From positions 1-64,000 of the forward strand of contig JAHZEA010000013.1 of NCBI GenBank assembly GCA_019422065.1: 64,000 bases of DNA. Direction: 5' to 3'. The DNA is from Lachnospiraceae bacterium (GTDB lineage: Bacteria; Bacillota; Clostridia; Lachnospirales; Anaerotignaceae). Under the pieces are notes generated by a model that did not search any database, was not told the DNA's origin, and saw only the letters and a list, made by a program, of their open reading frames with translations. Below, one piece after another: positions 52,243 to 60,672 of this stretch (position 1 is its first letter; each line of letters starts with the position of its first letter). A program made the position numbers and the translations under genes.

Positions 52243-54039
52243 ATGTTTAAGCATTTAAAAATCGGAAAAAAATTAATCATCTCATTTTTACTTGTAAGCA
52301 TAATAGCAAGCATTTCAAGTGTTATATGCATTTTTCTTACAAGGTCAATGCACTCAAAATACAATAACATTTTAGTTACAGACGGATTTTCACAAGGCGA
52401 TATAGGTCAACTTCTGGCTGATTTTTGTGAGGTAAACTTAAATTTACATAATTCAGTAATGTATACCAGCGCAGCAGATAAAACCGACGCTAAAACAGAG
52501 TTTAATACAACTTCAAATCAAATAGACGACCTGTTTAATACAGTTGAAAAAAGCCTTACAACAGACAGCGAGAAAAATTATTTTAACACAGCAAAACAGG
52601 CTTGGACACAGTACAGCAGTCTTTCTAAAGAAATAGCATCTCAAACAAATTCTGCTGTTGCCGAAAAAAGCCTTATTGAAGAATTGGACCCACTTTACCA
52701 CACTATTTACACTTCATTATTATCCATAATGGACAGCAAGGTGGCCGCAGGTACTGATTCACAAAATTCAATAGAGTCATCCGCTAGGTTAATAATACTT
52801 CTTTGTATTCTCCTTATTATAGTAACTTTTGTATGTGCTATTTTACTTGGAGTATTGCTTTCTCGTCAGATTTCAATACCGCTTAATAAATGTTCAGAGC
52901 GTCTTGCAGCTTTAGTTGACGGCGATTTAACAACACCTGTTGATGAAATCGACTCAGATGATGAAGTAGGCGACTTAACCGAATCAACTCAAGAACTTAT
53001 AGAGCGCTTATCAAGTGTTATAAAAGATGAGGAATACCTTCTTAGCGAAATGGCAAACGGCAACTTTGCCATAACAACAACTTGCGAAGAAAACTATGTA
53101 GGTGATTTTAAACCGCTTCTCCTTTCTATTAGAAAAATAAACAGAAACCTGGATGCAACTTTATACCAGATAAATCAAACTTCTGACCAAGTATCAAGCG
53201 GAGCTGAGCAAGTAGCAAACGGCGCTCAGGCTTTAAGCCAAGGCGCTACAGAACAGGCAAGCTCAATACAGGAATTAGCTGCAACAATTAACGATATATC
53301 ACAGCATGTTTCAAATACAGCAGAAAATTCAAGTCAGGTAAGCCAGAAAGTAAAAGATATAAGCGATGATATGGAACAGAGCAACGCTAAGATGGAAGAG
53401 TTAATGGAAGCTATGAACGAAATTACAAACAGCTCTACCGAAATAGGCAAGATTATAAAAACTATTGAGGATATAGCTTTCCAAACAAACATACTTGCAT
53501 TAAATGCCGCAGTTGAAGCCGCTCGTGCTGGTGCTGCCGGAAAAGGCTTTGCCGTAGTAGCAGATGAAGTTAGAAACTTAGCAAGCAAAAGTGCAGAAGC
53601 ATCTAAAAACACAGCCGCTCTTATTGAAAACTCAATCAGAGCCGTTGAAAATGGTTCTAAGATAGCCCACGAAACAGCTGAGTCTTTAAGTTCTGTAATA
53701 ACCAAAAAAGACGAAATTGTTACTGTTGTTGAAAAAATTTCTGCTGCTTCTTCAGAACAGGCAAATTCAATTTCTCAGATAACTGTTGGAATTGACCAGA
53801 TTTCATCTGTTGTTCAAACAAATTCAGCTACAGCTGAAGAAAGCGCTGCTGCCAGTGAAGAACTTTCAAGTCAGGCTGTTCTCTTAGACCAGCTTTTCAA
53901 AAAGTTCCGTTTAAGAAGTACTTCAAAAGGCGAATTTGCAACTGCTCAAACAAACAGCAATACAAACGAAAACGAAGAGTCACCTATGCTTTACAGCGCA
54001 GATGATACATCATTTAATAACTTTTCAAGCAAATATTAA
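52243..54039 (+). CDS. Methyl-accepting chemotaxis protein
   Basis: A 598-residue transmembrane chemoreceptor. TM1 is about residues 9-32, followed by an extracellular ~150-residue helical sensor (four-helix-bundle type; ligand unknown). TM2 is about 184-210, then HAMP (RQISIPLNKCSERLAALVDGDL). The cytoplasmic signalling domain carries the hairpin tip EDIAFQTNILALNAAVEAARAGAAGKGFAVVADEVRNLA. There is no NWETF-like C-terminal CheR tether. Start: ATG after GGAGGT. It is the only receptor in the window. The leader holds a predicted sigma-28 promoter and a terminator-like hairpin. Confidence 0.95.
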   Translation: MFKHLKIGKKLIISFLLVSIIASISSVICIFLTRSMHSKYNNILVTDGFSQGDIGQLLADFCEVNLNLHNSVMYTSAADKTDAKTEFNTTSNQIDDLFNTVEKSLTTDSEKNYFNTAKQAWTQYSSLSKEIASQTNSAVAEKSLIEELDPLYHTIYTSLLSIMDSKVAAGTDSQNSIESSARLIILLCILLIIVTFVCAILLGVLLSRQISIPLNKCSERLAALVDGDLTTPVDEIDSDDEVGDLTESTQELIERLSSVIKDEEYLLSEMANGNFAITTTCEENYVGDFKPLLLSIRKINRNLDATLYQINQTSDQVSSGAEQVANGAQALSQGATEQASSIQELAATINDISQHVSNTAENSSQVSQKVKDISDDMEQSNAKMEELMEAMNEITNSSTEIGKIIKTIEDIAFQTNILALNAAVEAARAGAAGKGFAVVADEVRNLASKSAEASKNTAALIENSIRAVENGSKIAHETAESLSSVITKKDEIVTVVEKISAASSEQANSISQITVGIDQISSVVQTNSATAEESAAASEELSSQAVLLDQLFKKFRLRSTSKGEFATAQTNSNTNENEESPMLYSADDTSFNNFSSKY

Positions 54040-54056
54040 TTAAAACCAAAGTCATA

Positions 54057-54088
54057 AAGCCACCAGCTTAATTAACTGGTGGCTTTTG
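54057..54088 (+). terminator. Terminator after the MCP gene
   Basis: AAGCCACCAG and CTGGTGGCTT form a perfect 10-base stem followed by TTG, just after the MCP stop. Confidence 0.75.
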
Positions 54089-54108
54089 ATTACTTAAATT
54101 AAATACAC

Positions 54109-54146
54109 AAAAAATCCTAAAGCCGTAAAGCTTTAGGATTTTTTAT
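54109..54146. terminator. Bidirectional terminator between the MCP and DUF815 genes
   Basis: AAAATCCTAAAGC (54111-54123) and GCTTTAGGATTTT (54130-54142) form a perfect stem with A-runs and T-runs on both sides. It serves the convergent DUF815 gene on the minus strand. Confidence 0.85.
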
Positions 54147-54148
54147 AT

Positions 54149-55450
54149 TTATTTGCCTGCTATATAATTTATAAACTGCTGTGCCGTTCTGCCGGATACT
54201 CCGCCATGGCGCAATTCCCACTTATTGGCCTCTGCCAAAAGCTCCTCTTTGCTTAATTTAATATCAGGATATCTCTTTGCTATACCTTCTACAATATCAT
54301 AATATTCCTGCCTGTTTGGATTGGAATAGTTAATAAGCACTCCAAACCTGCTTGAGAGTGAAAGTTTTTCCTCAACAGTATCTGAACGGTGTATCTCTCC
54401 GTTGTACTCCATGTCATTTCTGTCGTTCCATGTTTCCTTAATTAAGTGCCGCCTGTTGGATGTGGCATAAATAAGTATATTATCCGGTCTTGTTTCAACA
54501 CCGCCTTCAATTACAGCTTTAAGGAATTTATACTCCACCTCATCGGCCTCAAATGAAAGGTCGTCTATGTAAATAATAAAGCGATAATTACGGTTTTTAA
54601 TCTGGGCTATTACCTGAGACAAATCCCTGAACTGGTATTTATAAATCTCAATCATCCTAAGGCCCTTGTCGTAATACTCGTTAATAAGAGCTTTAACGCT
54701 TGTGGATTTGCCAGTGCCGCTGTCACCGTAAAGAAGCACATTATTGGCACTCTTTCCATTTACAAAAGCTTCTGTGTTTTCTCTAAGCTTTTGTTTTTGG
54801 TTTTCATAGCCAATAATATCGCAAAGCTTTGTTTTATCGGCATTATTAATAGCCATAAACTTAACCGCACCGTTTTCGTTCTTAATTCTAAAAGCCTTAT
54901 TAATGCCGAAAATACCTGTGCCATACTCTTTATAAAAGCCTGTAATAATTTTGAAAATATCGTTTTCATCAGCGGCCTGCTCTATTTTTTTGCTTATGTC
55001 CCGCACTGCTTGGCTTACGGCCTTGTTATAAACGTTTTCTCTTTTGGATATAGCAGTATAGTTTGTTATAATACTGAAACAGTCAATGCCTAAATAATTT
55101 TCAAGGGGTTTAAAATCAAAATCAAATATGCGTTTAAACACTTTATAGTCATTTTTAGCCAGTATATTAACACTGCCATCCCCCGGGCCCAATCTTTCAC
55201 AAGTAAGGGAGAAAGAGTTTTCATTTGTCATAATTAAATAAGCTATATAATTATGCCAAAGATTACCGTCAAAGCCCAGCTCCGTTGAAATATCCAAAAG
55301 TTTTTTAATTTGTGTATATACACGATGTATAAGCTCGTTTTTATTTTCAAAACCGTTTTTCCAGTCTTTGTAAATATCGCAAATACCCATAAAAACGGAG
55401 TCTTTGTCTATATTGCTGTAGAGCAGCAGTTTTAAATATTCGTCATTCAT
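54149..55450 (-). CDS. DUF815-family AAA ATPase
   Basis: A 433-residue protein. The C-terminal ~240 residues form an AAA ATPase with Walker A LLYGDSGTGKST, Walker B FIIYIDDLSFE and sensor-1-like ILIYATSNRRHLI, the DUF815 pattern. The N-terminal ~190 residues are helical and show no known domain. The cellular role of this family is not established. It is preceded by a strong sigma-A promoter right after the ilvC stop and followed by a bidirectional terminator, so it is a separate transcription unit. Confidence 0.87.
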   Translation of the reverse strand: MNDEYLKLLLYSNIDKDSVFMGICDIYKDWKNGFENKNELIHRVYTQIKKLLDISTELGFDGNLWHNYIAYLIMTNENSFSLTCERLGPGDGSVNILAKNDYKVFKRIFDFDFKPLENYLGIDCFSIITNYTAISKRENVYNKAVSQAVRDISKKIEQAADENDIFKIITGFYKEYGTGIFGINKAFRIKNENGAVKFMAINNADKTKLCDIIGYENQKQKLRENTEAFVNGKSANNVLLYGDSGTGKSTSVKALINEYYDKGLRMIEIYKYQFRDLSQVIAQIKNRNYRFIIYIDDLSFEADEVEYKFLKAVIEGGVETRPDNILIYATSNRRHLIKETWNDRNDMEYNGEIHRSDTVEEKLSLSSRFGVLINYSNPNRQEYYDIVEGIAKRYPDIKLSKEELLAEANKWELRHGGVSGRTAQQFINYIAGK

Positions 55451-55494
55451 AAGCCTTTCCTTTCCGTACGGTTAAACGCACATGTTTTGGCTTT

Positions 55495-55523
55495 ATTATA
55501 CAATAACGTCTTTTATGTATCAA
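55495..55523 (-). promoter_or_regulatory. Sigma-A promoter of the DUF815 gene
   Basis: Minus strand TTGATA (55523-55518), 17 bases, TATAAT (55500-55495), a near-consensus promoter starting 9 bases after the ilvC stop. Confidence 0.75.
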
Positions 55524-55532
55524 ACAGAAATA

Positions 55533-56552
55533 TTAGTTTGAAGCGTTATCAAGGTTTGTATCGTTTTTCCATAACATCTGGTCACGAAGCTGTTTTCCAA
55601 CTACTTCCATCTGATGTTTAGCTAACATATCGCGTTTTGAGTTAAAGAAGCAGCGTCCGTTCTTGTTTTCAGCAATCCATCTGCCGGCAAATGTACCGTC
55701 CTGAATGTCTTTAAGTACAGCTTTCATGTTAGCTTTTGTTTCTTCATAAGGCAATACTCTTGAGCCTGAGCAATATTCGCCAAACTCAGCTGTATCTGAA
55801 ATTGAGTAGTTCATGGCAGCTATACCGCCTTTGTTAATAAGGTCTACAATAAGTTTCATCTCATGGATACACTCAAAGTAAGCATTTTCCGGCTCATAAC
55901 CAGCTTCAACAAGAGTTTCAAAACCGCATTTCATAAGCTCTACAATACCGCCGCAAAGAACAGCCTGCTCACCAAAAAGGTCTGTTTCTGTTTCGTCATG
56001 CATTGTTGTTTCCATAATGCCCGCACGTGCGCCGCCGATACCTGCAATATAAGCTAAAGCAATATCATAAGCCTTACCGGAAGCATTCTGCTCAACTGCT
56101 ACAAGGCAAGGAACACCTTTACCTACATTATAAAGTGAACGAACTGTGTGACCAGGACCCTTAGGAGCTGCCATAAATACGTCTACATTTGCAGGAGGTA
56201 CAATCTGTTTGTATCTGATGTTAAAGCCATGAGCAAAAGCTATTGCCTTGCCTTCTGTAAGATATGGAGCTATCTCATTTTTATAAACTTCAGCCTGTCT
56301 TTCATCATTAATAAGTATCATTATAATATCAGCTTTCTGAGCTGCCTCAGCAACAGTCATTACCTCAAAACCGTCTTTTTCAGCTACTGGCCAGCTTTTG
56401 CCGCCTTTGCGAAGACCAATAATAACGTCACAGCCTGAGTCTCTTAAGTTAAGAGCATGTGCATGACCCTGTGAACCGTAACCTATAATTGCTATTTTTT
56501 TACCGTTTAACTTGTTTAAATCGCAGTCCTTCTCATAATACATCTTAGCCAT
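55533..56552 (-). CDS. ilvC: Ketol-acid reductoisomerase
   Basis: A 339-residue class I enzyme converting acetolactate or acetohydroxybutyrate to dihydroxy acids in valine/isoleucine synthesis. The Rossmann motif GYGSQGHAHALNLRDSG is near residue 24, the cofactor loop is GLRKGGKSW, and the metal-binding helices contain ETDLFGEQAVLCGG and YFECIHEMKLIVDLI. The length is typical. Start: ATG after AAAGGAGAA. It is the last gene of the ilvB-ilvN-ilvC operon; I see no terminator after it. Confidence 0.97.
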   Translation of the reverse strand: MAKMYYEKDCDLNKLNGKKIAIIGYGSQGHAHALNLRDSGCDVIIGLRKGGKSWPVAEKDGFEVMTVAEAAQKADIIMILINDERQAEVYKNEIAPYLTEGKAIAFAHGFNIRYKQIVPPANVDVFMAAPKGPGHTVRSLYNVGKGVPCLVAVEQNASGKAYDIALAYIAGIGGARAGIMETTMHDETETDLFGEQAVLCGGIVELMKCGFETLVEAGYEPENAYFECIHEMKLIVDLINKGGIAAMNYSISDTAEFGEYCSGSRVLPYEETKANMKAVLKDIQDGTFAGRWIAENKNGRCFFNSKRDMLAKHQMEVVGKQLRDQMLWKNDTNLDNASN

Positions 56553-56648
56553 TTTACATTTCTCCTTTTCATCTTTTAATTAGTAAGTATTTTTAAATTT
56601 ATATAATCGGCTTAGCCTGTAGCTTTTTTTGCCGAATTAAAAACCAAA

Positions 56649-56879
56649 TCAACAAGCAATAGCTTCTTTAATATCGTAAAGTCTGTTAAGCTGTCTTAAA
56701 ATTTGTTCTTTCTTGTTTGTTTCGCCTGATGCTGTTATGCCAATACTGGCTGTGTTTTCGGAATTAACCTGATAATTAAAAGCCATTATCTCAAAGCCTC
56801 TTTTGTGAAGCTCTGCTGTTATTCTTAAAATTAAATCCCCTGCGTTGTTAGCTGTTAAATAAATTTTAAATGTATCCAT
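56649..56879 (-). CDS. ilvN: Short ACT-domain acetolactate synthase regulatory subunit
   Basis: A 76-residue protein consisting of one ACT domain (LTANNAGDLILRITAELHKRGFEIMAFNYQVNS). Regulatory subunits of acetolactate synthase usually have 80-165 residues with a second C-terminal domain; this is the minimal form, as in enterobacterial IlvM. It lies between ilvB and ilvC, so a role in feedback control of IlvB is likely. The symbol is by position. Confidence 0.82.
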   Translation of the reverse strand: MDTFKIYLTANNAGDLILRITAELHKRGFEIMAFNYQVNSENTASIGITASGETNKKEQILRQLNRLYDIKEAIAC

Positions 56880-56940
56880 AATGCAGTCCCCCTAATCCAT
56901 ATTACTTTTATTAATCCTTCTCTTAATACCTTCTTATTAT

Positions 56941-58593
56941 TTACCTCATTAAATCCTCTATTGTTCCATTTGGCGGTATCATCGGCAAAGCGTTTTCTTT
57001 TTCCGATATATAACAGTCAATTACTGCCGGGCCTGTGCTGTTTTCAGAGTCTTTATATGCCTTTATAAGTTCATCTATATTTTTTGCACTGTAGCCTTTA
57101 GCTCCCATGGCTTTTGCCAAAAGCGCAAAATCTGTTTTTCTCTCCAGCTCTGTAGAAAACCGCCTGCCGTCGCAAAAACAATCCTGAAGCTGTCTTATCA
57201 TTCCCAAACCGCCGTTATTAAGAACAATTACTGTAACCGGTATATTATTTCTTACAGCTGTTGTAACCTCATTAAAGTTCATACAAAAACTTCCGTCACC
57301 GGTAAAAAGTATCGACCTTCTTTTGGCTGCCACTGCCGCACCTATGGCAGCACCCATACCGTAGCCCATTGTTCCAAAACCGCCTGATGTAAGATGTGTT
57401 TTAGGTTTTTTAAAGTTATAATATTTTGATACCCACATTTGGTGCTGGCCTACATCTGTAGCAACCGGCGTATATTCATTTGCTAAGTCGTTTACGGTTT
57501 CTATTATTTTTTTAGGTGTAAAGCTTTCTGTTTCTTTAACCTCAAATTCCTTTTTAAACTCCTCTATTTCTTTATCCCATTGAGGGTGATTGTTTTCTTT
57601 TACATTTAACGCTATATACTCAAGAGCTTTTTTTAAGTTGCCTCCTATTTGTAAATGAGCATTTATTACTTTGCCAAGCTCTGCACTATCTATGTCGATA
57701 TGAATTACTTTTGCATTTTGAGCGAATTTCTCTCGGCTGCCTGTGCCCCTGTCGGAAAACCTTACTCCGGCGGCTACTATTAAATCTGCCTTTGAAATAG
57801 CTTTTGATGCTGCCATTCTGCCGTAGAGCCCTGCCATGCCTAAATATTTAGGGTGTGTATTGCTCATAGCTGATATGCCCATCATTGTAAAAGCTGCATA
57901 AGCTCCTGATTTCTCACAAATTGTTTTAATAAACTCCGATGCTCCGCAGTTAACAACTCCGCCGCCGCAGTAAATTATTGGCCTTTGGGAATTATTTATC
58001 ATTTCAACTGCTTCATCAAGGCTTTTTTCATCTGCCATATTTTCTTCAAAATCAATATCTCTTTTTTTAATCGGTTCAAACTCACAAATTTCTTTTTGTA
58101 TATCACTTGGAATATCTACAAGCACCGGTCCCGGTCTTCCGCTTTTTGCTATATAAAAAGCCTGACGCATAGTATCAGCAATCTTTTTAACGTCTTTTAT
58201 AAAAAAGCTATGCTTCGTAGCCGCCAAAGTAAGGCTTGCTGTATCTATCTCCTGAAAGCTGTCCGTTCCCACACTTTTTATGGGGACACTGCCTGTTATA
58301 GCTATAACCGGAACTGAATCGGCAAAGGCTGTAGCCAAACCCGTTACGGTATTTGTAGCTCCCGGTCCAGAAGTAGCTAACAAAACACCAACTTTATTTC
58401 CGGCTCTTGAATATCCGTCTGCGGCATGTGAAGCACCCTGCTCATGCGCTGTAAGGATGTGCCGTATGCCTTTTTTGTTTTCAGCTAATTTATCGTATAA
58501 ACTTAGCACGTTGCCTCCCGGATAGCCAAAGACTGTGTCAACACCCTCTTCAGCTAAAATTTCAATTACTATCTCACTTCCTGTCAGCAGCAT
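56941..58593 (-). CDS. ilvB: Acetolactate synthase large subunit
   Basis: A 550-residue thiamine-diphosphate enzyme that makes acetolactate from two pyruvates. The catalytic Glu lies in LTAHEQGASHAADGYSR, the central FAD-associated domain follows, and the ThDP-binding motif is GDGSFCMNFNEVTTAVRNNIPVTVIVLNNGG. The length is typical. Start: ATG after GGGAGG. Transcription is controlled by the leader peptide and terminator directly upstream. Confidence 0.96.
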   Translation of the reverse strand: MLLTGSEIVIEILAEEGVDTVFGYPGGNVLSLYDKLAENKKGIRHILTAHEQGASHAADGYSRAGNKVGVLLATSGPGATNTVTGLATAFADSVPVIAITGSVPIKSVGTDSFQEIDTASLTLAATKHSFFIKDVKKIADTMRQAFYIAKSGRPGPVLVDIPSDIQKEICEFEPIKKRDIDFEENMADEKSLDEAVEMINNSQRPIIYCGGGVVNCGASEFIKTICEKSGAYAAFTMMGISAMSNTHPKYLGMAGLYGRMAASKAISKADLIVAAGVRFSDRGTGSREKFAQNAKVIHIDIDSAELGKVINAHLQIGGNLKKALEYIALNVKENNHPQWDKEIEEFKKEFEVKETESFTPKKIIETVNDLANEYTPVATDVGQHQMWVSKYYNFKKPKTHLTSGGFGTMGYGMGAAIGAAVAAKRRSILFTGDGSFCMNFNEVTTAVRNNIPVTVIVLNNGGLGMIRQLQDCFCDGRRFSTELERKTDFALLAKAMGAKGYSAKNIDELIKAYKDSENSTGPAVIDCYISEKENALPMIPPNGTIEDLMR

Positions 58594-58621
58594 TTGCTTC
58601 GCCTCCCGCCTGATAAAAAAT

Positions 58622-58659
58622 AAATAAAAAAAGCTGTGCAGTTATTCACTGCACAGCCT
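58622..58659 (-). terminator. ilv attenuator terminator
   Basis: Minus strand stem GCTGTGCAGT / ACTGCACAGC with loop GAATA, followed by a T-rich run. It lies between the leader peptide and ilvB. Its ascending arm and loop (CAGTGAATAACT) can instead pair with AGTTATTCGCTG in the leader (58724-58713). Confidence 0.88.
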
Positions 58660-58679
58660 AAAAATCTAATTTAAGAGTT

Positions 58680-58838
58680 TTATAAAACTCCTCCTACATA
58701 AGCCGTATTATTCAGCGAATAACTATTTTGGGTAACACAAAGGACCTTATCCACTAGGATAAGGCTGACGAGGAGGACGAGATTAAGTTTTGAATTACAT
58801 TTTGAACTAATTATTGAGCTATAATTTGCACTAAACAT
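58680..58838 (-). CDS. Branched-chain amino acid leader peptide of the ilv operon
   Basis: A 52-codon ORF with AAGGAGG at good spacing before its ATG (58838). Its middle is packed with control residues: LNLVLLVSLILVDKVL. The codons used there are mainly CTC, GTC, ATC, CTA and GTG, which are uncommon in this AT-rich genome, where CTT/TTA, GTA/GTT and ATA dominate. It is followed by a terminator hairpin and then ilvB, the classic layout of translation-controlled attenuation. A longer ORF reading (to 58913) lacks a ribosome binding site and crosses the promoter. Confidence 0.88.
   Translation of the reverse strand: MFSANYSSIISSKCNSKLNLVLLVSLILVDKVLCVTQNSYSLNNTAYVGGVL
58713..58764 (-). promoter_or_regulatory. 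Leader hairpin and antiterminator segment of the ilv attenuator
   Basis: CCTTATCC and GGATAAGG (58764-58745 on the minus strand) form a perfect 8-base hairpin inside the control-codon region. Downstream, AGTTATTCGCTG (58724-58713) can pair over 12 positions (one G-U) with CAGTGAATAACT of the terminator, forming an antiterminator; it can also fold on itself with GAATAAT. Confidence 0.75.
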
Positions 58839-58884
58839 ACTACATACCTCCTTCACTGAAAATACTAAAAAATTTATTGGTGTT

Positions 58885-58913
58885 ATTTTATTACCCTCAT
58901 GTATAAAAGTCAA
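58885..58913 (-). promoter_or_regulatory. Sigma-A promoter of the ilv operon
   Basis: Minus strand TTGACT (58913-58908), 17 bases, TAAAAT (58890-58885). It lies 47 bases upstream of the leader peptide start. Confidence 0.75.
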
Positions 58914-59264
58914 TACAAAAAATCACAATAAATATATTTTGTAAAATTGTTCTAATTTCAGTACACTTTATTACGCTAAAACACATACAAATTAAACAAT
59001 ATAATTTTCAGGTTGTCAGACCGCTATGTATTAAAACAATCATATAAAGCTCTTTAAAAGTAGTTTTTAAACCATTTTTAGTTATAAATAAACGTATATA
59101 AATTATATTCAGTAAATATAGTACTGTTATTTTAATTGTTTTTTAATAAAAATATACTTAAAACAATATTTTTAATTAAATTATTTAAAATCATAAACTA
59201 TTACGCTTCAAAGTTGTCATACAACTTTGTGCTAATTTAAACAACTTTTTCATACTTAATTAAG
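58914..59264. other. Noncoding AT-rich region with one palindrome
   Basis: About 350 bases without a credible gene. The only feature seen is a perfect inverted repeat, CAAAGTTGT and ACAACTTTG separated by CAT (59209-59229), which could be a regulator binding site. Confidence 0.5.
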
Positions 59265-59265
59265 C

Positions 59266-59303
59266 TAAAAAAAACGGCTCCGACATATAAATCGGAACCG
59301 TGT
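59266..59303 (-). terminator. Terminator after the phosphoglycerate mutase gene
   Basis: Minus strand arms ACGGTTCCGA and TCGGAGCCGT pair (one G-U) and are followed by a run of eight T. Confidence 0.85.
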
Positions 59304-59318
59304 ATAAACTAAATTTTA

Positions 59319-60518
59319 TTATTTTTTCATAAATATTTTAGCCAATTCAGGACCGTTAGGAACATAAAGGCCGGTTTCTTTAGCACTTTCCTCGTCAAAT
59401 GTATCAACGCCCTGTGCCGGTTCATTACTTCTGTAAATCATAAAAGGCACTGCGTCCCTTGCGTGTGTTTTTGTAACTATAGGTGTAGGGTGGTCCGGCA
59501 TAACAAGTATTGTAAATTCCTCGCCGGCATTTTTAAGGCCTTCTGTAAGAGGTCCTATTATATCCCTGTCTATAAGCTCAATAGATTTAATTTTATTTTC
59601 TATTTCGCCTCTATGTCCACACTCGTCAGGAGCTTCAACATGGATATAAACATAGTCCTTGCCGTCTAAAAGTGCTTTAAGAGCGGCTTTACCCTTATTT
59701 GCAAAGTTTGTAGTTATATTGCCTGTAGCGCCTTCAACATTAATTACGTCAAGTCCGGCTGTTATGCCTATACCTTTTATAAGGTCTACAGCTGATATAG
59801 CCGCGCCATTAAGGCCAAATTTTTCTTTAAAATTAGGTATAGCCGGCCTTGTGCCCTCGCCCCAAAGCCAAATGGAGTTTGCCGGGTTAAGGCCTTTTTT
59901 AATTCTTTCTTTATTAACCGGATGGTCTTTAAGTATTTCATAGCTTTTTTTCATTAAAGAAAGAAGTTTTTTATTTTTAGGCAGGTGCTCTGTTATTTTT
60001 TTGTCTGAAATATCATGCGGTGGTGTAAGACCAAGACCATTAGGACCTTTATGCCAAATCATGCAGTGTCTATAACTTATGCCTGCATAAAACTCAATTT
60101 CATCGTCTTTTAAGTTTTCATTTATTGTTTTAATTATTTCAGCAGCTTCGGCTGTTGTAATCTCCTGAGAGCTGTAGTCTACCATTGTTTTATTCTCATA
60201 CTGCTCGTCGTCTGAAAGTGTAACAAGGTTGCATCTGAAAGCTATATCATCATCAGCCATATCAATGCCAATGCTCATAGCTTCAAGAGGTGACCTGCCT
60301 GTATAGCAGCTTTCAGGGTCATAACCCATAGCAGATAAATTAGCCACATCACTTCCCGGCTTCATATTGTCCGGTACAGTTTTAACAATACCTACAGTGG
60401 ATTTTTTAACAAGAGTATCCATATTTATTTTATCGGCAACCATCATAGGGGTCTTACCGTTTAACTCATTTACCGGGTAGTCTGCCATGCCGTCGCACAG
60501 CATTACTATATACTTCAT
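59319..60518 (-). CDS. apgM: Cofactor-independent phosphoglycerate mutase, archaeal type (ApgM)
   Basis: A 399-residue alkaline-phosphatase-superfamily enzyme expected to interconvert 3- and 2-phosphoglycerate. The metal-binding MLCDGMAD is at the N-terminus, the catalytic Ser lies in KPGSDVANLSAMGYDP, and YVHVEAPDECGHRGE and VMPDHPTPIVTKTHARDAVPF carry the metal ligands. In some bacteria close relatives were proposed to be homoserine kinases (ThrB2-like), so the substrate is not certain. Start: ATG after AAGAGGT. It is monocistronic, with its own promoter and terminator. Confidence 0.88.
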   Translation of the reverse strand: MKYIVMLCDGMADYPVNELNGKTPMMVADKINMDTLVKKSTVGIVKTVPDNMKPGSDVANLSAMGYDPESCYTGRSPLEAMSIGIDMADDDIAFRCNLVTLSDDEQYENKTMVDYSSQEITTAEAAEIIKTINENLKDDEIEFYAGISYRHCMIWHKGPNGLGLTPPHDISDKKITEHLPKNKKLLSLMKKSYEILKDHPVNKERIKKGLNPANSIWLWGEGTRPAIPNFKEKFGLNGAAISAVDLIKGIGITAGLDVINVEGATGNITTNFANKGKAALKALLDGKDYVYIHVEAPDECGHRGEIENKIKSIELIDRDIIGPLTEGLKNAGEEFTILVMPDHPTPIVTKTHARDAVPFMIYRSNEPAQGVDTFDEESAKETGLYVPNGPELAKIFMKK

Positions 60519-60560
60519 TTTAATACCTCTTTTCAGTAAAATTAATAATAATATAAACCC

Positions 60561-60589
60561 ATTATATTACAGAATATTTATAAATACAA
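60561..60589 (-). promoter_or_regulatory. Sigma-A promoter of apgM
   Basis: Minus strand TTGTAT (60589-60584), 17 bases, TATAAT (60566-60561). Confidence 0.65.
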
Positions 60590-60642
60590 TAAAAACCGGT
60601 GCTTTTCCATATACATAAAGCAATAGAAAATCACCGGTTTTA
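60587..60642 (-). terminator. Terminator after the MacB-like permease gene
   Basis: Minus strand arms AAAACCGGTG and CACCGGTTTT pair perfectly around an AT-rich loop and are followed by TATTG. The left end abuts the apgM promoter. Confidence 0.75.
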
Positions 60643-60672
60643 AATGCTTTAAAACTCAAATAAAAACATATT

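Noticed and set aside
58680..58913. 77-residue protein reading of the ilv leader frame
   Set aside because: The longer frame runs through the -10 region and has no ribosome binding site; the ATG at 58838 with AAGGAGG is the real leader peptide start.
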